Below are positions 1 to 7,944 of a DNA stretch of 64,000 bases, one piece after another (the stretch's first letter is position 1; every line of letters begins with the position of its first letter). The DNA lies in contig NZ_CP151637.1 in NCBI RefSeq assembly GCF_038397755.1, forward strand, positions 1,240,001 to 1,304,000, read 5' to 3'. The DNA is from Microbacterium sp. LWH7-1.2 (lineage in GTDB: Bacteria > Actinomycetota > Actinomycetes > Actinomycetales > Microbacteriaceae). The notes under the pieces were generated by a model. It made no database searches. It was given only the letters and a program-made list of their open reading frames with translations, and was not told the DNA's origin. Made by a program: the position numbers and the translations under genes.

Positions 1-131
1 GCGGAGGCGTCGACGACGCCGCCTTCCGCGATGTACAGGCCGAGACCGGCCGACGCCCAGGCGTGCGAAGCGGCTTGCAGCGCGACCAGCGCGCAGATGG
101 TGAACGACAGAATGCGGTAAGTAATGCGCAT
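1..131 (-). CDS. Partial small membrane protein, N-terminal 43 residues
   Basis: The gene runs off the left edge of the window, so only its start is seen. The protein begins MRITYRILSFTICALVALQA and continues with an alanine-rich hydrophobic stretch, so the first 30 residues look like a signal anchor or first membrane helix. An AAGGAG-type ribosome binding site lies about 6 bases before the ATG at 129-131, which supports this start. It resembles small actinobacterial membrane proteins of unknown role. No function can be assigned from the visible part. Confidence 0.6.
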   Translation of the reverse strand, partial: MRITYRILSFTICALVALQAASHAWASAGLGLYIAEGGVVDAS

Positions 132-227
132 GATTGCTCCTTGATGTCGGGATCAACGCATGTGCAGAGTCGTGCGCGCGCTGCACTGATACGTCGAACG
201 ACGGATAGTCCCCACGCTGACCCCCAC

Positions 228-245
228 CGGGTCCCCCAGGACCCG
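228..245 (-). terminator. Hairpin, possible terminator of the 344-1060 gene
   Basis: Two 7-base arms (CGGGTCC and GGACCCG) enclose a four-base loop. The hairpin lies about 100 bases beyond the stop codon of the minus-strand membrane protein gene. There is no T tract, as is common for terminators in high-GC bacteria. The role is inferred from position only. Confidence 0.35.
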
Positions 246-343
246 AGTGCCACCATCACCGGTGTCGGCGGCGATCGGTTCATGCTCCCACTCCGGCCCG
301 GCCGTTACCAGAGCGGATCGGGCGGCGCATCGGGGCGGACGCG

Positions 344-1060
344 TCAGGGTCGTCGCCAGTGCGACGGCGGCTCTTCGCTGCGCCGGAGTGGTCGGTAGGC
401 CCGCCACGTGGAGCTGAAGCGGTAGCCGCCGTATGAGACACCGGCGACCACCACGACGGCGCCCACGACCACGCCCACAGCAACCGAGACCCCGGTCGCC
501 ACGCCGAACGCCGCACATAGGCCTCCTGCACACATGCCGGCGACGGACGCGGTCACGAGGATCGCGAGGACCATCGAGGATCCGAGCAGCTGCTCGATTC
601 CGCTCCGGTAGCGGAGGAAGGAGTACGTGACGGACATGCCGAGCTGGTCATCGCTCGTCGAGGCGAGGAAGTTGCGCGCCGCCGCGGGGTCTACCTCACG
701 GTAGGCGCCACGGATCCGGTTCATCGCGACGACATACATCATGTCCTCCTCGGCCACCGTGATGACCCGGATCAGCGTCAGCAGCCCGACCACCGTCAGA
801 AAGCCGAGGATGCTCAGCGCCGCCACCGGGAACCACGATCCGAACCCACTCGCCTGGCCCAGCAGACCGATCGTGACCAGTCCCGCCGACACGAGCGTGA
901 GGAAGATCGTGATGCGGGTCAGCACCTCGCTCTGCGCGGTGCTGCGTGCTGCGAGCAGCCCCCAGTGCTCGGTCGCCAGGATCTGCAGCCGGCGCGCGAG
1001 CGCCGCGTCGCTCTCGGCCCCGCTCGCCTCGGCCCCACCCCCGTCGGCCCCCGTCCCCAT
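344..1060 (-). CDS. Membrane protein of unknown function, 238 aa
   Basis: No family is recognised. The protein starts with an acidic, glycine/alanine-rich 25-residue tail. Two hydrophobic segments follow (about residues 50-70 and 78-100), then a soluble central region (about 105-155) with an arginine-rich patch. Two more hydrophobic segments (about 160-180 and 185-210) precede a basic C-terminus ending near SEEPPSHWRRP. Four membrane helices with both ends inside is the simplest reading. It stands alone between hmp and the left-edge gene on the same strand, with a 155-base gap from hmp, so it is probably transcribed separately or by read-through. Confidence 0.65.
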   Translation of the reverse strand: MGTGADGGGAEASGAESDAALARRLQILATEHWGLLAARSTAQSEVLTRITIFLTLVSAGLVTIGLLGQASGFGSWFPVAALSILGFLTVVGLLTLIRVITVAEEDMMYVVAMNRIRGAYREVDPAAARNFLASTSDDQLGMSVTYSFLRYRSGIEQLLGSSMVLAILVTASVAGMCAGGLCAAFGVATGVSVAVGVVVGAVVVVAGVSYGGYRFSSTWRAYRPLRRSEEPPSHWRRP

Positions 1061-1120
1061 GGTTCATGGTCCCACCGAGGTCGGGCGGGCGGTAGGCCGC
1101 TCCGGACCGCCCCGCCGAGT

Positions 1121-1202
1121 GCACAGAATCGGAGGTCCGACGCGACACCGCGGGTCGCGGCATCCGTCCCCGGTGTGTCGGTCGAAAGCTCCGACTCTGT
1201 GC
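1121..1202 (-). terminator. Large imperfect stem-loop just 3' of hmp
   Basis: The 14-base arm at 1121-1134 pairs with 1189-1202 at 13 of 14 positions. Inside it, CGACACCG at 1144-1151 pairs with the CGGTGTGTCG block at 1171-1180. The structure begins 14 bases after the hmp stop codon on the transcribed minus strand. The most likely job is transcription termination or 3'-end protection of hmp mRNA. Its size is unusual for a simple terminator. Confidence 0.5.
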
Positions 1203-1215
1203 GAGCAACCCGGGC

Positions 1216-2436
1216 TCAGGCGGCCGCGCCCTCGGGGTTCTGGGCCCACAGGTCGGGGCCGAAGACCTCGTAGTGGATGCGCTCACTCGGGATGCCGCGC
1301 GCCATCAGCGTCGCGCGGGAGACGCGCATGAACGGCAGCGGGCCGCACATGAACACCGTCGCGTCGTCGGGGAGCTCGACGTCGGCGAGGTCCATGAATC
1401 CCGCGCGCGCCGGGTGGAGCGTCGGGGCGGTCTCCGCATCGGTCTCGTACCAGTTCTGGGCCCTCGCGTCGTCCATCGCGAGCACCTGGCGGCGCAGCGA
1501 AGAGTACAGCGCGTGCGAGTCGTGCGCGCGGTCGGCGTGGAACAGGCGCACGGTGCGCTGCGGCTGGCGGCGCGACAGGTCCTCGAGGATCGCGGCGACC
1601 GGCGTGATGCCGATGCCGGCCGACACCAGCACCAGCGGCTGATCGGAGCCGTCGAGCACGACGTCGCCGGACGGCTGCGACACGTCGAGCACTGTGCCGG
1701 GCGTCGCGTTCTCGTACAGCCACGTCGACACCTGGCCGTCGGGCGTACCGGCGGTGCCGCGCACGCGCTTGACGGTGACGCGGAGCGAGTCGCCGCGCGG
1801 TCCCGAGGAGATCGTGTACTGGCGCGGCTGACGCGAGCCGTCGGGCAGGTCGACCGCGATCGCGACGTACTGCCCCGTGTGGTGCGACGGCACCTCACCC
1901 GCGACGGGTGCGAGCAGGAGGGAGAACACGTCGTCGGATTCCTCGAACCGCTCGACCACCCGGTACTCCCGCCACGGGTGCTCGGGGTCGGTGCCGCCCT
2001 GCGCGTAGAGCTTCGCCTCCTCGGCGATGAGCGAGACGCCGAACAGCCAGTACACCTCGTCCCACGCGGCGCGCACCTCGGCCGTGACGGCGTCGCCGAG
2101 CACGGTGCCGACCGCGTCGAGCAGGTGGTGCCCGACGATCGTGTACTGGCGGGCCTGGATGCCGAGCGAGACGTGCTTGTGCGCGATCCGGCGCATCACC
2201 GGGGTGAAGTCGGGCGCGTCGGGGTCGATGAGCTGGACGGCGAACGCGACCACCGATGCGGCGAGCGCCTTCGGCTGCTCCCCCACCGCCTGGTTGGCGC
2301 GGTTGAAGACCCGCAGGAGCTCCGGGTGGGCGGCGAACATCGCCGGGTAGAAGACCTTCGTGATCTCCTCGGCGTGCTCCGCGACGACACCCGCGGTGGC
2401 GCGGACGATGGCTTCGGACTCCGGTGAGAGCTGCAT
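1216..2436 (-). CDS. hmp: Flavohemoglobin, nitric oxide dioxygenase
   Basis: Converts nitric oxide and O2 to nitrate with NAD(P)H in the cytoplasm. The 406-residue length is normal for the family. The globin domain (about 1-145) has the B10 tyrosine Y30 and a proximal histidine at H88 in the AHKHVSLGIQ segment. The reductase half has the FAD motif RQYTIS (205-210) and a nucleotide-binding AGIGITP (273-279), and ends near FGPDL. The open frame extends far upstream, but MQLSPESEAI after an AAGGAA site is the natural start. It is divergent from a winged-helix regulator that probably controls it. All key residues are present. Confidence 0.95.
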   Translation of the reverse strand: MQLSPESEAIVRATAGVVAEHAEEITKVFYPAMFAAHPELLRVFNRANQAVGEQPKALAASVVAFAVQLIDPDAPDFTPVMRRIAHKHVSLGIQARQYTIVGHHLLDAVGTVLGDAVTAEVRAAWDEVYWLFGVSLIAEEAKLYAQGGTDPEHPWREYRVVERFEESDDVFSLLLAPVAGEVPSHHTGQYVAIAVDLPDGSRQPRQYTISSGPRGDSLRVTVKRVRGTAGTPDGQVSTWLYENATPGTVLDVSQPSGDVVLDGSDQPLVLVSAGIGITPVAAILEDLSRRQPQRTVRLFHADRAHDSHALYSSLRRQVLAMDDARAQNWYETDAETAPTLHPARAGFMDLADVELPDDATVFMCGPLPFMRVSRATLMARGIPSERIHYEVFGPDLWAQNPEGAAA

Positions 2437-2509
2437 GGGGTTCCTTTCTCGGACCGGACGCGACGCCTTCGACCTTCCTCCGTCCGCGCGCGGGACGGCG
2501 GGCGTTCCA

Positions 2510-2523
2510 CCGGTTTTATCCGG
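2510..2523. promoter_or_regulatory. Possible operator between hmp and its regulator
   Basis: The 132-base divergent gap contains CCGG-TTTTAT-CCGG, an AT-rich core between repeated CCGG half-sites in otherwise GC-rich DNA. It is the only A/T-rich stretch in the gap, so it is a plausible promoter -10 region or operator. The evidence is weak. Confidence 0.25.
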
Positions 2524-2568
2524 CCCGTCTCCCAGCGCAGCCGGATCCGGGCGGGTTACCGTCGGAGG

Positions 2569-3180
2569 ATGCCCCGCCGCGCGCACGACTTCCGCGGGCT
2601 CACACAGCCCCGCCGCCTGCAGCTGCTGCAGGCGATCCAGCGCGTCCCCGGACGCCGCGCCGGCGAGCTCGCGTCGGAGTGCGGCATCCCGCTCAACACC
2701 GTCCGCGATCACCTTCGCGTGCTCGAAGACGAAGGGCTCATCCGCAGCGAGACGCTTCAGGTCGGCGTGCGCGGGCGCCCGCCGGTGGTGTTCCATCCCG
2801 TGCGGGAGTCGGCGTCGAGCGACGCGGCGAGCGCGCGCGTCGAAGGCGCCGAGACGCGGGGACGGATGCTGCGCGCCGTGACCCGCAGCGACGCTCCGCC
2901 GCTTCCCGCCGACGCCGCGCGTCAGCTCGACGTGCTCTACGAGCACCTGGACGACGCCGGGCTCGACCCCGCCGTGGACGAGACGACGCTGTCGTTCGAC
3001 CTGGCGCCCTGCCGCTACCACGACATGATCGACGAGGACCGCGCCCTCGTGTGCGGCGTCCACGCGCGACTCGTGCAGGACGTGCTGCTGCACACCGAGG
3101 GCCCGCTCGAGCTCCAGCGCCTGGAGCCCTTCGTGACGACGCACCACTGCCGGCTGCTCCTCACCAGCCGCGCCGGATAG
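2569..3180 (+). CDS. Winged-helix regulator with candidate Fe-S cysteines, probable NO/redox sensor
   Basis: The N-terminal 75 residues form a winged helix-turn-helix (LTQPRRLQLLQAI, then a recognition helix near LNTVRDHLRVLEDEGLI) of the ArsR/SufR-like type. The C-terminal domain carries Cys148, Cys162 (LVCGVHARL) and Cys194 (HHCRLLL). This spacing resembles the cluster-binding pattern of SufR-like regulators, with a histidine (151, 192 or 193) as possible fourth ligand. Because hmp is divergent from it, a nitric-oxide-sensing repressor or activator of hmp is the natural guess. The GGAGG directly abuts the ATG, so the message may be translated in an unusual way or start slightly downstream. 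The ligand is inferred. Confidence 0.75.
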   Translation: MPRRAHDFRGLTQPRRLQLLQAIQRVPGRRAGELASECGIPLNTVRDHLRVLEDEGLIRSETLQVGVRGRPPVVFHPVRESASSDAASARVEGAETRGRMLRAVTRSDAPPLPADAARQLDVLYEHLDDAGLDPAVDETTLSFDLAPCRYHDMIDEDRALVCGVHARLVQDVLLHTEGPLELQRLEPFVTTHHCRLLLTSRAG

Positions 3181-3247
3181 CGCTCGCGGGTTCCCGGCGT
3201 GTCGAGAGGACGAGGAGTCTAGGCTGGCGCTGTCGGAGGAGGTTCCC

Positions 3248-3736
3248 ATGACCGTCGACATCGAGGTCGTTCCGCTGGACAAGCCGGACGACGTGAACGT
3301 CATCGTGGGCCAATCGCACTTCATCAAGACCGTGGAGGACCTGCACGAAGCGCTCGCCGGAGTCGGCGGAACGCTCCGGTTCGGCGTCGCGTTCTGCGAG
3401 GCATCCGGTGCGCGGCTCGTGCGCCGCACGGGCAACGACGATGACCTCGTCGCGCTCGCCGTCGATGCGGCGCTGGCGATCGGCGCCGGTCACGCGTTCG
3501 TGATCATGCTGCGCGAGGGGTTTCCGGTGAACGTCCTCAATCAGGTGAAGGCCGTGCCCGAGGTCTGCTCCATCTACTGCGCGACCGCGAACCCGGTGCA
3601 GCTCCTCGTCGCGGTGACCGACGCCGGCCGCGGCGTCGCGGGCGTCATCGACGGTCAGCCGCCGGTCGGCGTCGAGACCGAGCAGGACGTCGCCGACCGG
3701 CGAGATCTGCTGCGCGCCATCGGGTACAAGCTCTGA
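3248..3736 (+). CDS. Adenosine-specific kinase family protein (PF04008)
   Basis: A compact 162-residue cytoplasmic protein. The sequence around VIVGQSHFIKTVEDLHEAL, the central FGVAFCEASG and VIMLREGFPVNVLNQVK match the adenosine-specific kinase (former DUF355) family, known mainly from structural work on archaeal and thermophile members. Length is standard. A strong GGAGGAGG site precedes the ATG by about 5 bases. It follows the hmp regulator on the same strand after 67 bases, but nothing links it to nitric oxide. The physiological substrate of these proteins in actinobacteria is not established. Confidence 0.8.
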   Translation: MTVDIEVVPLDKPDDVNVIVGQSHFIKTVEDLHEALAGVGGTLRFGVAFCEASGARLVRRTGNDDDLVALAVDAALAIGAGHAFVIMLREGFPVNVLNQVKAVPEVCSIYCATANPVQLLVAVTDAGRGVAGVIDGQPPVGVETEQDVADRRDLLRAIGYKL

Positions 3737-3822
3737 CCTCGGCGGCGCCCGTGGATGGGCGACCCGCCGGAAGCCGCTAGCGTCGAAGGGCGCAGCGAAG
3801 CGCCGGCCGGGGAGGATCGCAG

Positions 3823-5151
3823 ATGGATCATTTCGACACGATCGTCGTGGGAGCGGGAGTCGCGGGACTGACCGCTGCGCGCCTGCTGAGCAGGGCCGGC
3901 CGTCGCGTCGTGGTGTTCGAGGCCCGGGACCGCGTGGGCGGCCGCATCTCGACCGACCGCCACTTCCCCGGGACAGTGACCGACATGGGCGCCTCCTGGA
4001 TCCACGGCATCAACGGCTCCCCCGTCGCCGCGGCCGCGGAGGCGTTCGGCATGCGCACCGTCGAGTTCACCGTCGGCGGCTACCAGCCCGACAGCCACCC
4101 CATCGCCTATTACGGCCCCGACGGGAGTCGATTGACGGATGCTGCCGCCCAGGCGTTCATCGACGACATCCACACCGTCGACGCCACGCTGCGGGACGTG
4201 ATCGCCGCCTCCGCCCCCGACGCGTCGTACCGCGACGTGACCGATGCCGCGCTCGCGGCGCAGGGCTGGGACGCGGCGCGCACGCAGCGCGTGCGCGAGT
4301 TCCTCGAGCACCGGTCGGAGGAGCAGTACGGCGCCTGGATCGAGGATCTCGCCGCCCACGGACTCGACGACGACGCCATCGACGGCGACGAGGTCGTGTT
4401 CCCCGAGGGGTACGACCGCCTGCCGCGCCGGCTCGCCGAGGGACTCGACATCCGTCTCATCCATGTCGTGACAGACGTGCAGTGGTCGCCCGAGGGGGTG
4501 CTGGTGACGACCGATCGCGGGCTGTTCGCCGCCGACACCGCGATCGTCACCGTGCCGGTCGGCGTGCTGCAGTCGGACGAGTTCGTGATCGAACCGCCGC
4601 TGCCCGAGCCGGTCGCGGGGGCACTCAGCAGGCTCACGATGAACGCGTTCGAGAAGGTGTTCCTGCGGTTCCCGGCGAAGTTCTGGGACGACGGCGTCTA
4701 CGCGATCCGCCAGCAGGGGCCCGAGAGCCGCTGGTGGCACTCGTGGTACGACCTCACCGCGCTCCACGGTACGCCGACGCTGCTCACGTTCGCCGCCGGT
4801 CCCGCCGCGGTCCAGACGCGCGACTGGACGGAGGACGAGATCGTGGAGTCGGTCCTCGTGCAGCTGCGGCGCCTGTACGGTGACCGTGTCGAGGCGCCGA
4901 CGCACGTGCACGTCACGGACTGGCAGGACGACCCGTGGTCGCACGGCTCGTACGCCTACATGACGGTCGGGTCGACGACGGCCGACCACGACGACCTGGC
5001 GACGCCCGTCGGCGGCGTGCTCCACCTCGCCGGCGAGGCGACCTGGACCGACGACCCGGCGACGGTTCCCGCCGCGATGTTCTCGGGCCACCGAGCCGCC
5101 GAGAACGTCCTGGGACGCAGCATCCCCATCGAAGAAGCCTGGACCGGCTGA
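3823..5151 (+). CDS. FAD-dependent amine oxidase (flavin monoamine oxidase family)
   Basis: Oxidises an amine, probably a polyamine or monoamine, to an imine/aldehyde with FAD and O2. The N-terminus has the dinucleotide-binding GAGVAG (10-15) and the following VVFEARDRVGGRI, typical of the family. The C-terminal LAGEATW near residue 405 is the second FAD contact. The length (442 aa) is normal. No signal peptide is seen, so it is likely cytoplasmic. The start follows a GGGAGGA site 7 bases upstream. It lies 93 bases before the PEP-synthase-like gene on the same strand, and the two may be co-transcribed. The exact substrate is unknown. Confidence 0.85.
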   Translation: MDHFDTIVVGAGVAGLTAARLLSRAGRRVVVFEARDRVGGRISTDRHFPGTVTDMGASWIHGINGSPVAAAAEAFGMRTVEFTVGGYQPDSHPIAYYGPDGSRLTDAAAQAFIDDIHTVDATLRDVIAASAPDASYRDVTDAALAAQGWDAARTQRVREFLEHRSEEQYGAWIEDLAAHGLDDDAIDGDEVVFPEGYDRLPRRLAEGLDIRLIHVVTDVQWSPEGVLVTTDRGLFAADTAIVTVPVGVLQSDEFVIEPPLPEPVAGALSRLTMNAFEKVFLRFPAKFWDDGVYAIRQQGPESRWWHSWYDLTALHGTPTLLTFAAGPAAVQTRDWTEDEIVESVLVQLRRLYGDRVEAPTHVHVTDWQDDPWSHGSYAYMTVGSTTADHDDLATPVGGVLHLAGEATWTDDPATVPAAMFSGHRAAENVLGRSIPIEEAWTG

Positions 5152-5244
5152 CGACATCCGGTCGATCTTGTGGCGAGGTGCGCGGAGTGCGAGTCTGCAC
5201 CTGAGCCCACGAGCGTGGGCCGACCTGGCCGAGAGGACGACACC

Positions 5245-7884
5245 ATGGCCGCGTCCACTCGAGAGGAGCCCGTCGACGCGGGCACGGCCCTGGTCGTCGA
5301 TCTCGCCGAGCTGTCGGCCGACGACCTCGCGACCGTCGGCGGCAAGGCGGCCAACCTCGGCGAGCTGATCCGCGCGGGCTTCGACGTGCCGCCCGGCTTC
5401 TGCGTCACCACCGAGGCCTACCGGCGGGCGGTCCGCGGATCGGCCGTGGAAGCAGGGACGATCACGGATGCTGCGGCCGCCCGTACGGCGGTGCTCGAGG
5501 CGCCGTTCCCCTACGAGGTGGCCCAGGCGGTGCGAGAGGCGTACGACCGGCTGGAGCCCGGGGCGGGTCCCGTCGCCGTCCGGTCCTCGGCGACCGCGGA
5601 GGACCTTCCGGGAGCGAGCTTCGCCGGCCAGCAGGACACCTACCTGAACGTGGTCGGAATCGACGACGTGCTGGACGCGGTCCACCGCTGCTGGGCATCG
5701 CTGTGGACCGACCGGGCGGTCGCGTACCGCACCGCCCAGGGCATCGACGGCGCGGGCGTCGCGCTGGCGGTCGTCGTGCAGCGGATGGTGGACGCCGAAT
5801 CGGCGGGCGTGCTGTTCACCGCCGATCCGGTGACCGGCCGTCGGCGACAGGCGGTGATCGACGCTGCGCGTGGCCTCGGCGAGGCCGTCGTATCGGGCTC
5901 GGTCGACCCGGATCATTTCGTCGTCGACACGGCGACCGGACGGATCCTGGATCGCCGAGCCGGCCGCGACGGCGACCAGGCGGCGAGCGTGACCGATTCC
6001 CAGGTGCGTGCGCTGGCCGCGCTCGGAGACCGTGTCGAGCGCGCGTTCGGCAGTCCGCAGGACATCGAGTGGGCGATCGACGCCGACGGGCACGCGTGGC
6101 TCACGCAGTCCAGGCCGATCACGACGCTGTTCCCGGTACCCGTCCGCGACGCCCCCCTTCCCGCCGCCCACACCCGCGTCTATTTCTGCGTCAGCCTGGC
6201 GCAGGGGCTCCACCGGCCCATCACGCCGATGGGAATCGCCGCTTTCCGGGTGGTCGGCTCGGGGTTCCTCGACCTCATCGGCCGCCGTCCCGCCCGGATC
6301 GCCGACGGACCCGGGGCGTTCGCGATCGGGGGCGACCGCATCTTCGTCGACGCGACGCCGGTCGTGCGATCGACCGTCGGCCGCGAGATCATGCCGCGGG
6401 CGCTCGACGTGATGGAGGCGCGGTCCGCCGTCGTGGTGCGCGGACTCTTCGCCGACCCGAGGTTCTCCGTGCTCCCGCGCTCGCGGCGACGCTTCGCGCG
6501 CGGCGTCCTCCACCTGGCCGCCCGCATCCGGCTCCCGCTCCTGGTCGGGCAGGCGCTCTTCAGTCCGGCAGCGGCGCAGCGACGGGTGCACCGGTTGGCG
6601 AGGGAGGTCCGGACGCGGGACATTCCCGCCGGCGGCGACATCCCGACGCGGGTCGACGGCGTGGTCAATCTGCTCTTCCGTGCGATGCCGCTCGCACCGC
6701 GCAGCCTGCCCGGCGCCCTCGTCGGCTTCGGGATGCTGGGACTCGCCGGGCGTCTGCTGCGTGGTTCGACGCAGCCCGGCGACCTGCAGACGGTGCTCCG
6801 CAGCGTGCCCGACAACGTCACCACCCAGATGGATCTCGAACTGTGGGACGTCGCCGTGCGCGCGCGGCGCGACGCCGAGTCGGCGGCGGCGCTGCGCACC
6901 CGCGACGCCGAAGACCTCGCGGACGCCTATCTCACGGGCGCTTTGCCCGCCGTCCTGCAGCGCGCTATGGCGAACTTCCTCGCCCGCTACGGTCACCGCG
7001 CCGTCGCCGAGATCGACCTCGGCATGCCGCGCTGGGGCGAAGACCCCGCGCACCTGTTCGGTGTGCTGTCGGGATACCTTCGCCTCGACACGGATGCTGC
7101 GACCCCCGCCCAGCACTTCGCCGCCGGTGCGCGCGACGCCGAGGCGATGATCGACACCCTCGTCGCTCGCGCACGTCGGCGCAGCCGGCTCCGCGCCGCG
7201 GCCGTCGGGTTCTGCCTGCGGCGCACTCGGGCGCTCGTCGGAATGCGCGAGATGCCGAAGTTCCTGATCATCACCGCGATGCGCCGGGCCCGGGCGGAGC
7301 TCGTCGACATCGGTGCCGAGCTCGCCGCCGCAGGACGGATCGCAGATCCGGGGGACGTGTTCTTCCTCGACTTCGAAGAGGCCAAGCGGGCGGCCGCGGG
7401 AATCGACATGCGCGCGACGGTGCGCGAGCGCAGAGACCGCTACGGCACCGAGCTGCGACGCCGCCACGTGCCGCGCATGCTGCTCTCCGATGGGACGGAA
7501 CCGGAGGCCGTCGGCGACGGCTCCGCCGCGGATCAGCCCGGGGCGCTGCGGGGCACCCCGGCATCGGCGGGGACCGTCACCGCGCCGGCGCGGGTGATCC
7601 TCGACCCGGTCGGGGCGCGCCTCGAGCCCGGGGAGATCCTCGTCGCCCCATCGACCGATCCGGGCTGGACGCCGCTGTTCCTCACCGCGGGCGGGCTCGT
7701 CATGGAGATGGGCGGCGCCAACAGCCACGGCGCCGTCGTCGCCCGGGAATACGGCATCCCTGCGGTGGTCGGAGTCGCGCGCGCGACCGACACGATCACG
7801 ACCGGCGTCGAGGTGACCGTCGACGGGGCGTCGGGCGTCGTGACGATTCCGCCGGCCGACGAAACTGTTACGTCCGCGCATTGA
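5245..7884 (+). CDS. PEP-synthase-like phosphotransferase, probable rifampin phosphotransferase (RPH family)
   Basis: The protein (879 aa) has an N-terminal ATP-grasp domain (GGKAANLGELIRAGFDVPPGF near 30; AVRSSATAEDLPGASFAGQQ near 115; WLTQSRPI near 290), a long variable middle domain, and a C-terminal swivelling histidine domain. The histidine is His828 in GGANSHGAVVAREYG. Listeria RPH uses His825 in a protein of similar length, and phosphorylates rifampin from ATP through this residue. PEP synthase itself has a different GGRTCHAAI-type motif and a PEP/pyruvate domain after it, which this protein lacks. RPH is therefore the best call. I see no clear rifamycin-associated element upstream, so the native substrate may be something else. 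Confidence 0.75.
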   Translation: MAASTREEPVDAGTALVVDLAELSADDLATVGGKAANLGELIRAGFDVPPGFCVTTEAYRRAVRGSAVEAGTITDAAAARTAVLEAPFPYEVAQAVREAYDRLEPGAGPVAVRSSATAEDLPGASFAGQQDTYLNVVGIDDVLDAVHRCWASLWTDRAVAYRTAQGIDGAGVALAVVVQRMVDAESAGVLFTADPVTGRRRQAVIDAARGLGEAVVSGSVDPDHFVVDTATGRILDRRAGRDGDQAASVTDSQVRALAALGDRVERAFGSPQDIEWAIDADGHAWLTQSRPITTLFPVPVRDAPLPAAHTRVYFCVSLAQGLHRPITPMGIAAFRVVGSGFLDLIGRRPARIADGPGAFAIGGDRIFVDATPVVRSTVGREIMPRALDVMEARSAVVVRGLFADPRFSVLPRSRRRFARGVLHLAARIRLPLLVGQALFSPAAAQRRVHRLAREVRTRDIPAGGDIPTRVDGVVNLLFRAMPLAPRSLPGALVGFGMLGLAGRLLRGSTQPGDLQTVLRSVPDNVTTQMDLELWDVAVRARRDAESAAALRTRDAEDLADAYLTGALPAVLQRAMANFLARYGHRAVAEIDLGMPRWGEDPAHLFGVLSGYLRLDTDAATPAQHFAAGARDAEAMIDTLVARARRRSRLRAAAVGFCLRRTRALVGMREMPKFLIITAMRRARAELVDIGAELAAAGRIADPGDVFFLDFEEAKRAAAGIDMRATVRERRDRYGTELRRRHVPRMLLSDGTEPEAVGDGSAADQPGALRGTPASAGTVTAPARVILDPVGARLEPGEILVAPSTDPGWTPLFLTAGGLVMEMGGANSHGAVVAREYGIPAVVGVARATDTITTGVEVTVDGASGVVTIPPADETVTSAH

Positions 7885-7907
7885 CACACGCTCCGAGATC
7901 GACTTAG

Positions 7908-7926
7908 TTAGGCAAGGCAACCCTAA
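7908..7926. promoter_or_regulatory. DtxR/IdeR iron box before desA
   Basis: TTAGGCAAGGCAACCCTAA matches the 19-base DtxR/IdeR consensus at 15 of 19 positions, including both outer TTAGG/CCTAA-type arms. It overlaps the expected promoter, 18 bases before the desA GTG. Repression by the iron-loaded regulator and derepression under iron starvation follow from the family. Confidence 0.9.
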
Positions 7927-7944
7927 CTGAAGGAGCTCTCCCCC

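Noticed and set aside
1216..3435. A 739-codon frame joining hmp to upstream sequence
   Set aside because: The upstream part is antisense to the regulator gene and part of the kinase-like gene. Flavohemoglobin starts at 2436 with a ribosome binding site and normal length.
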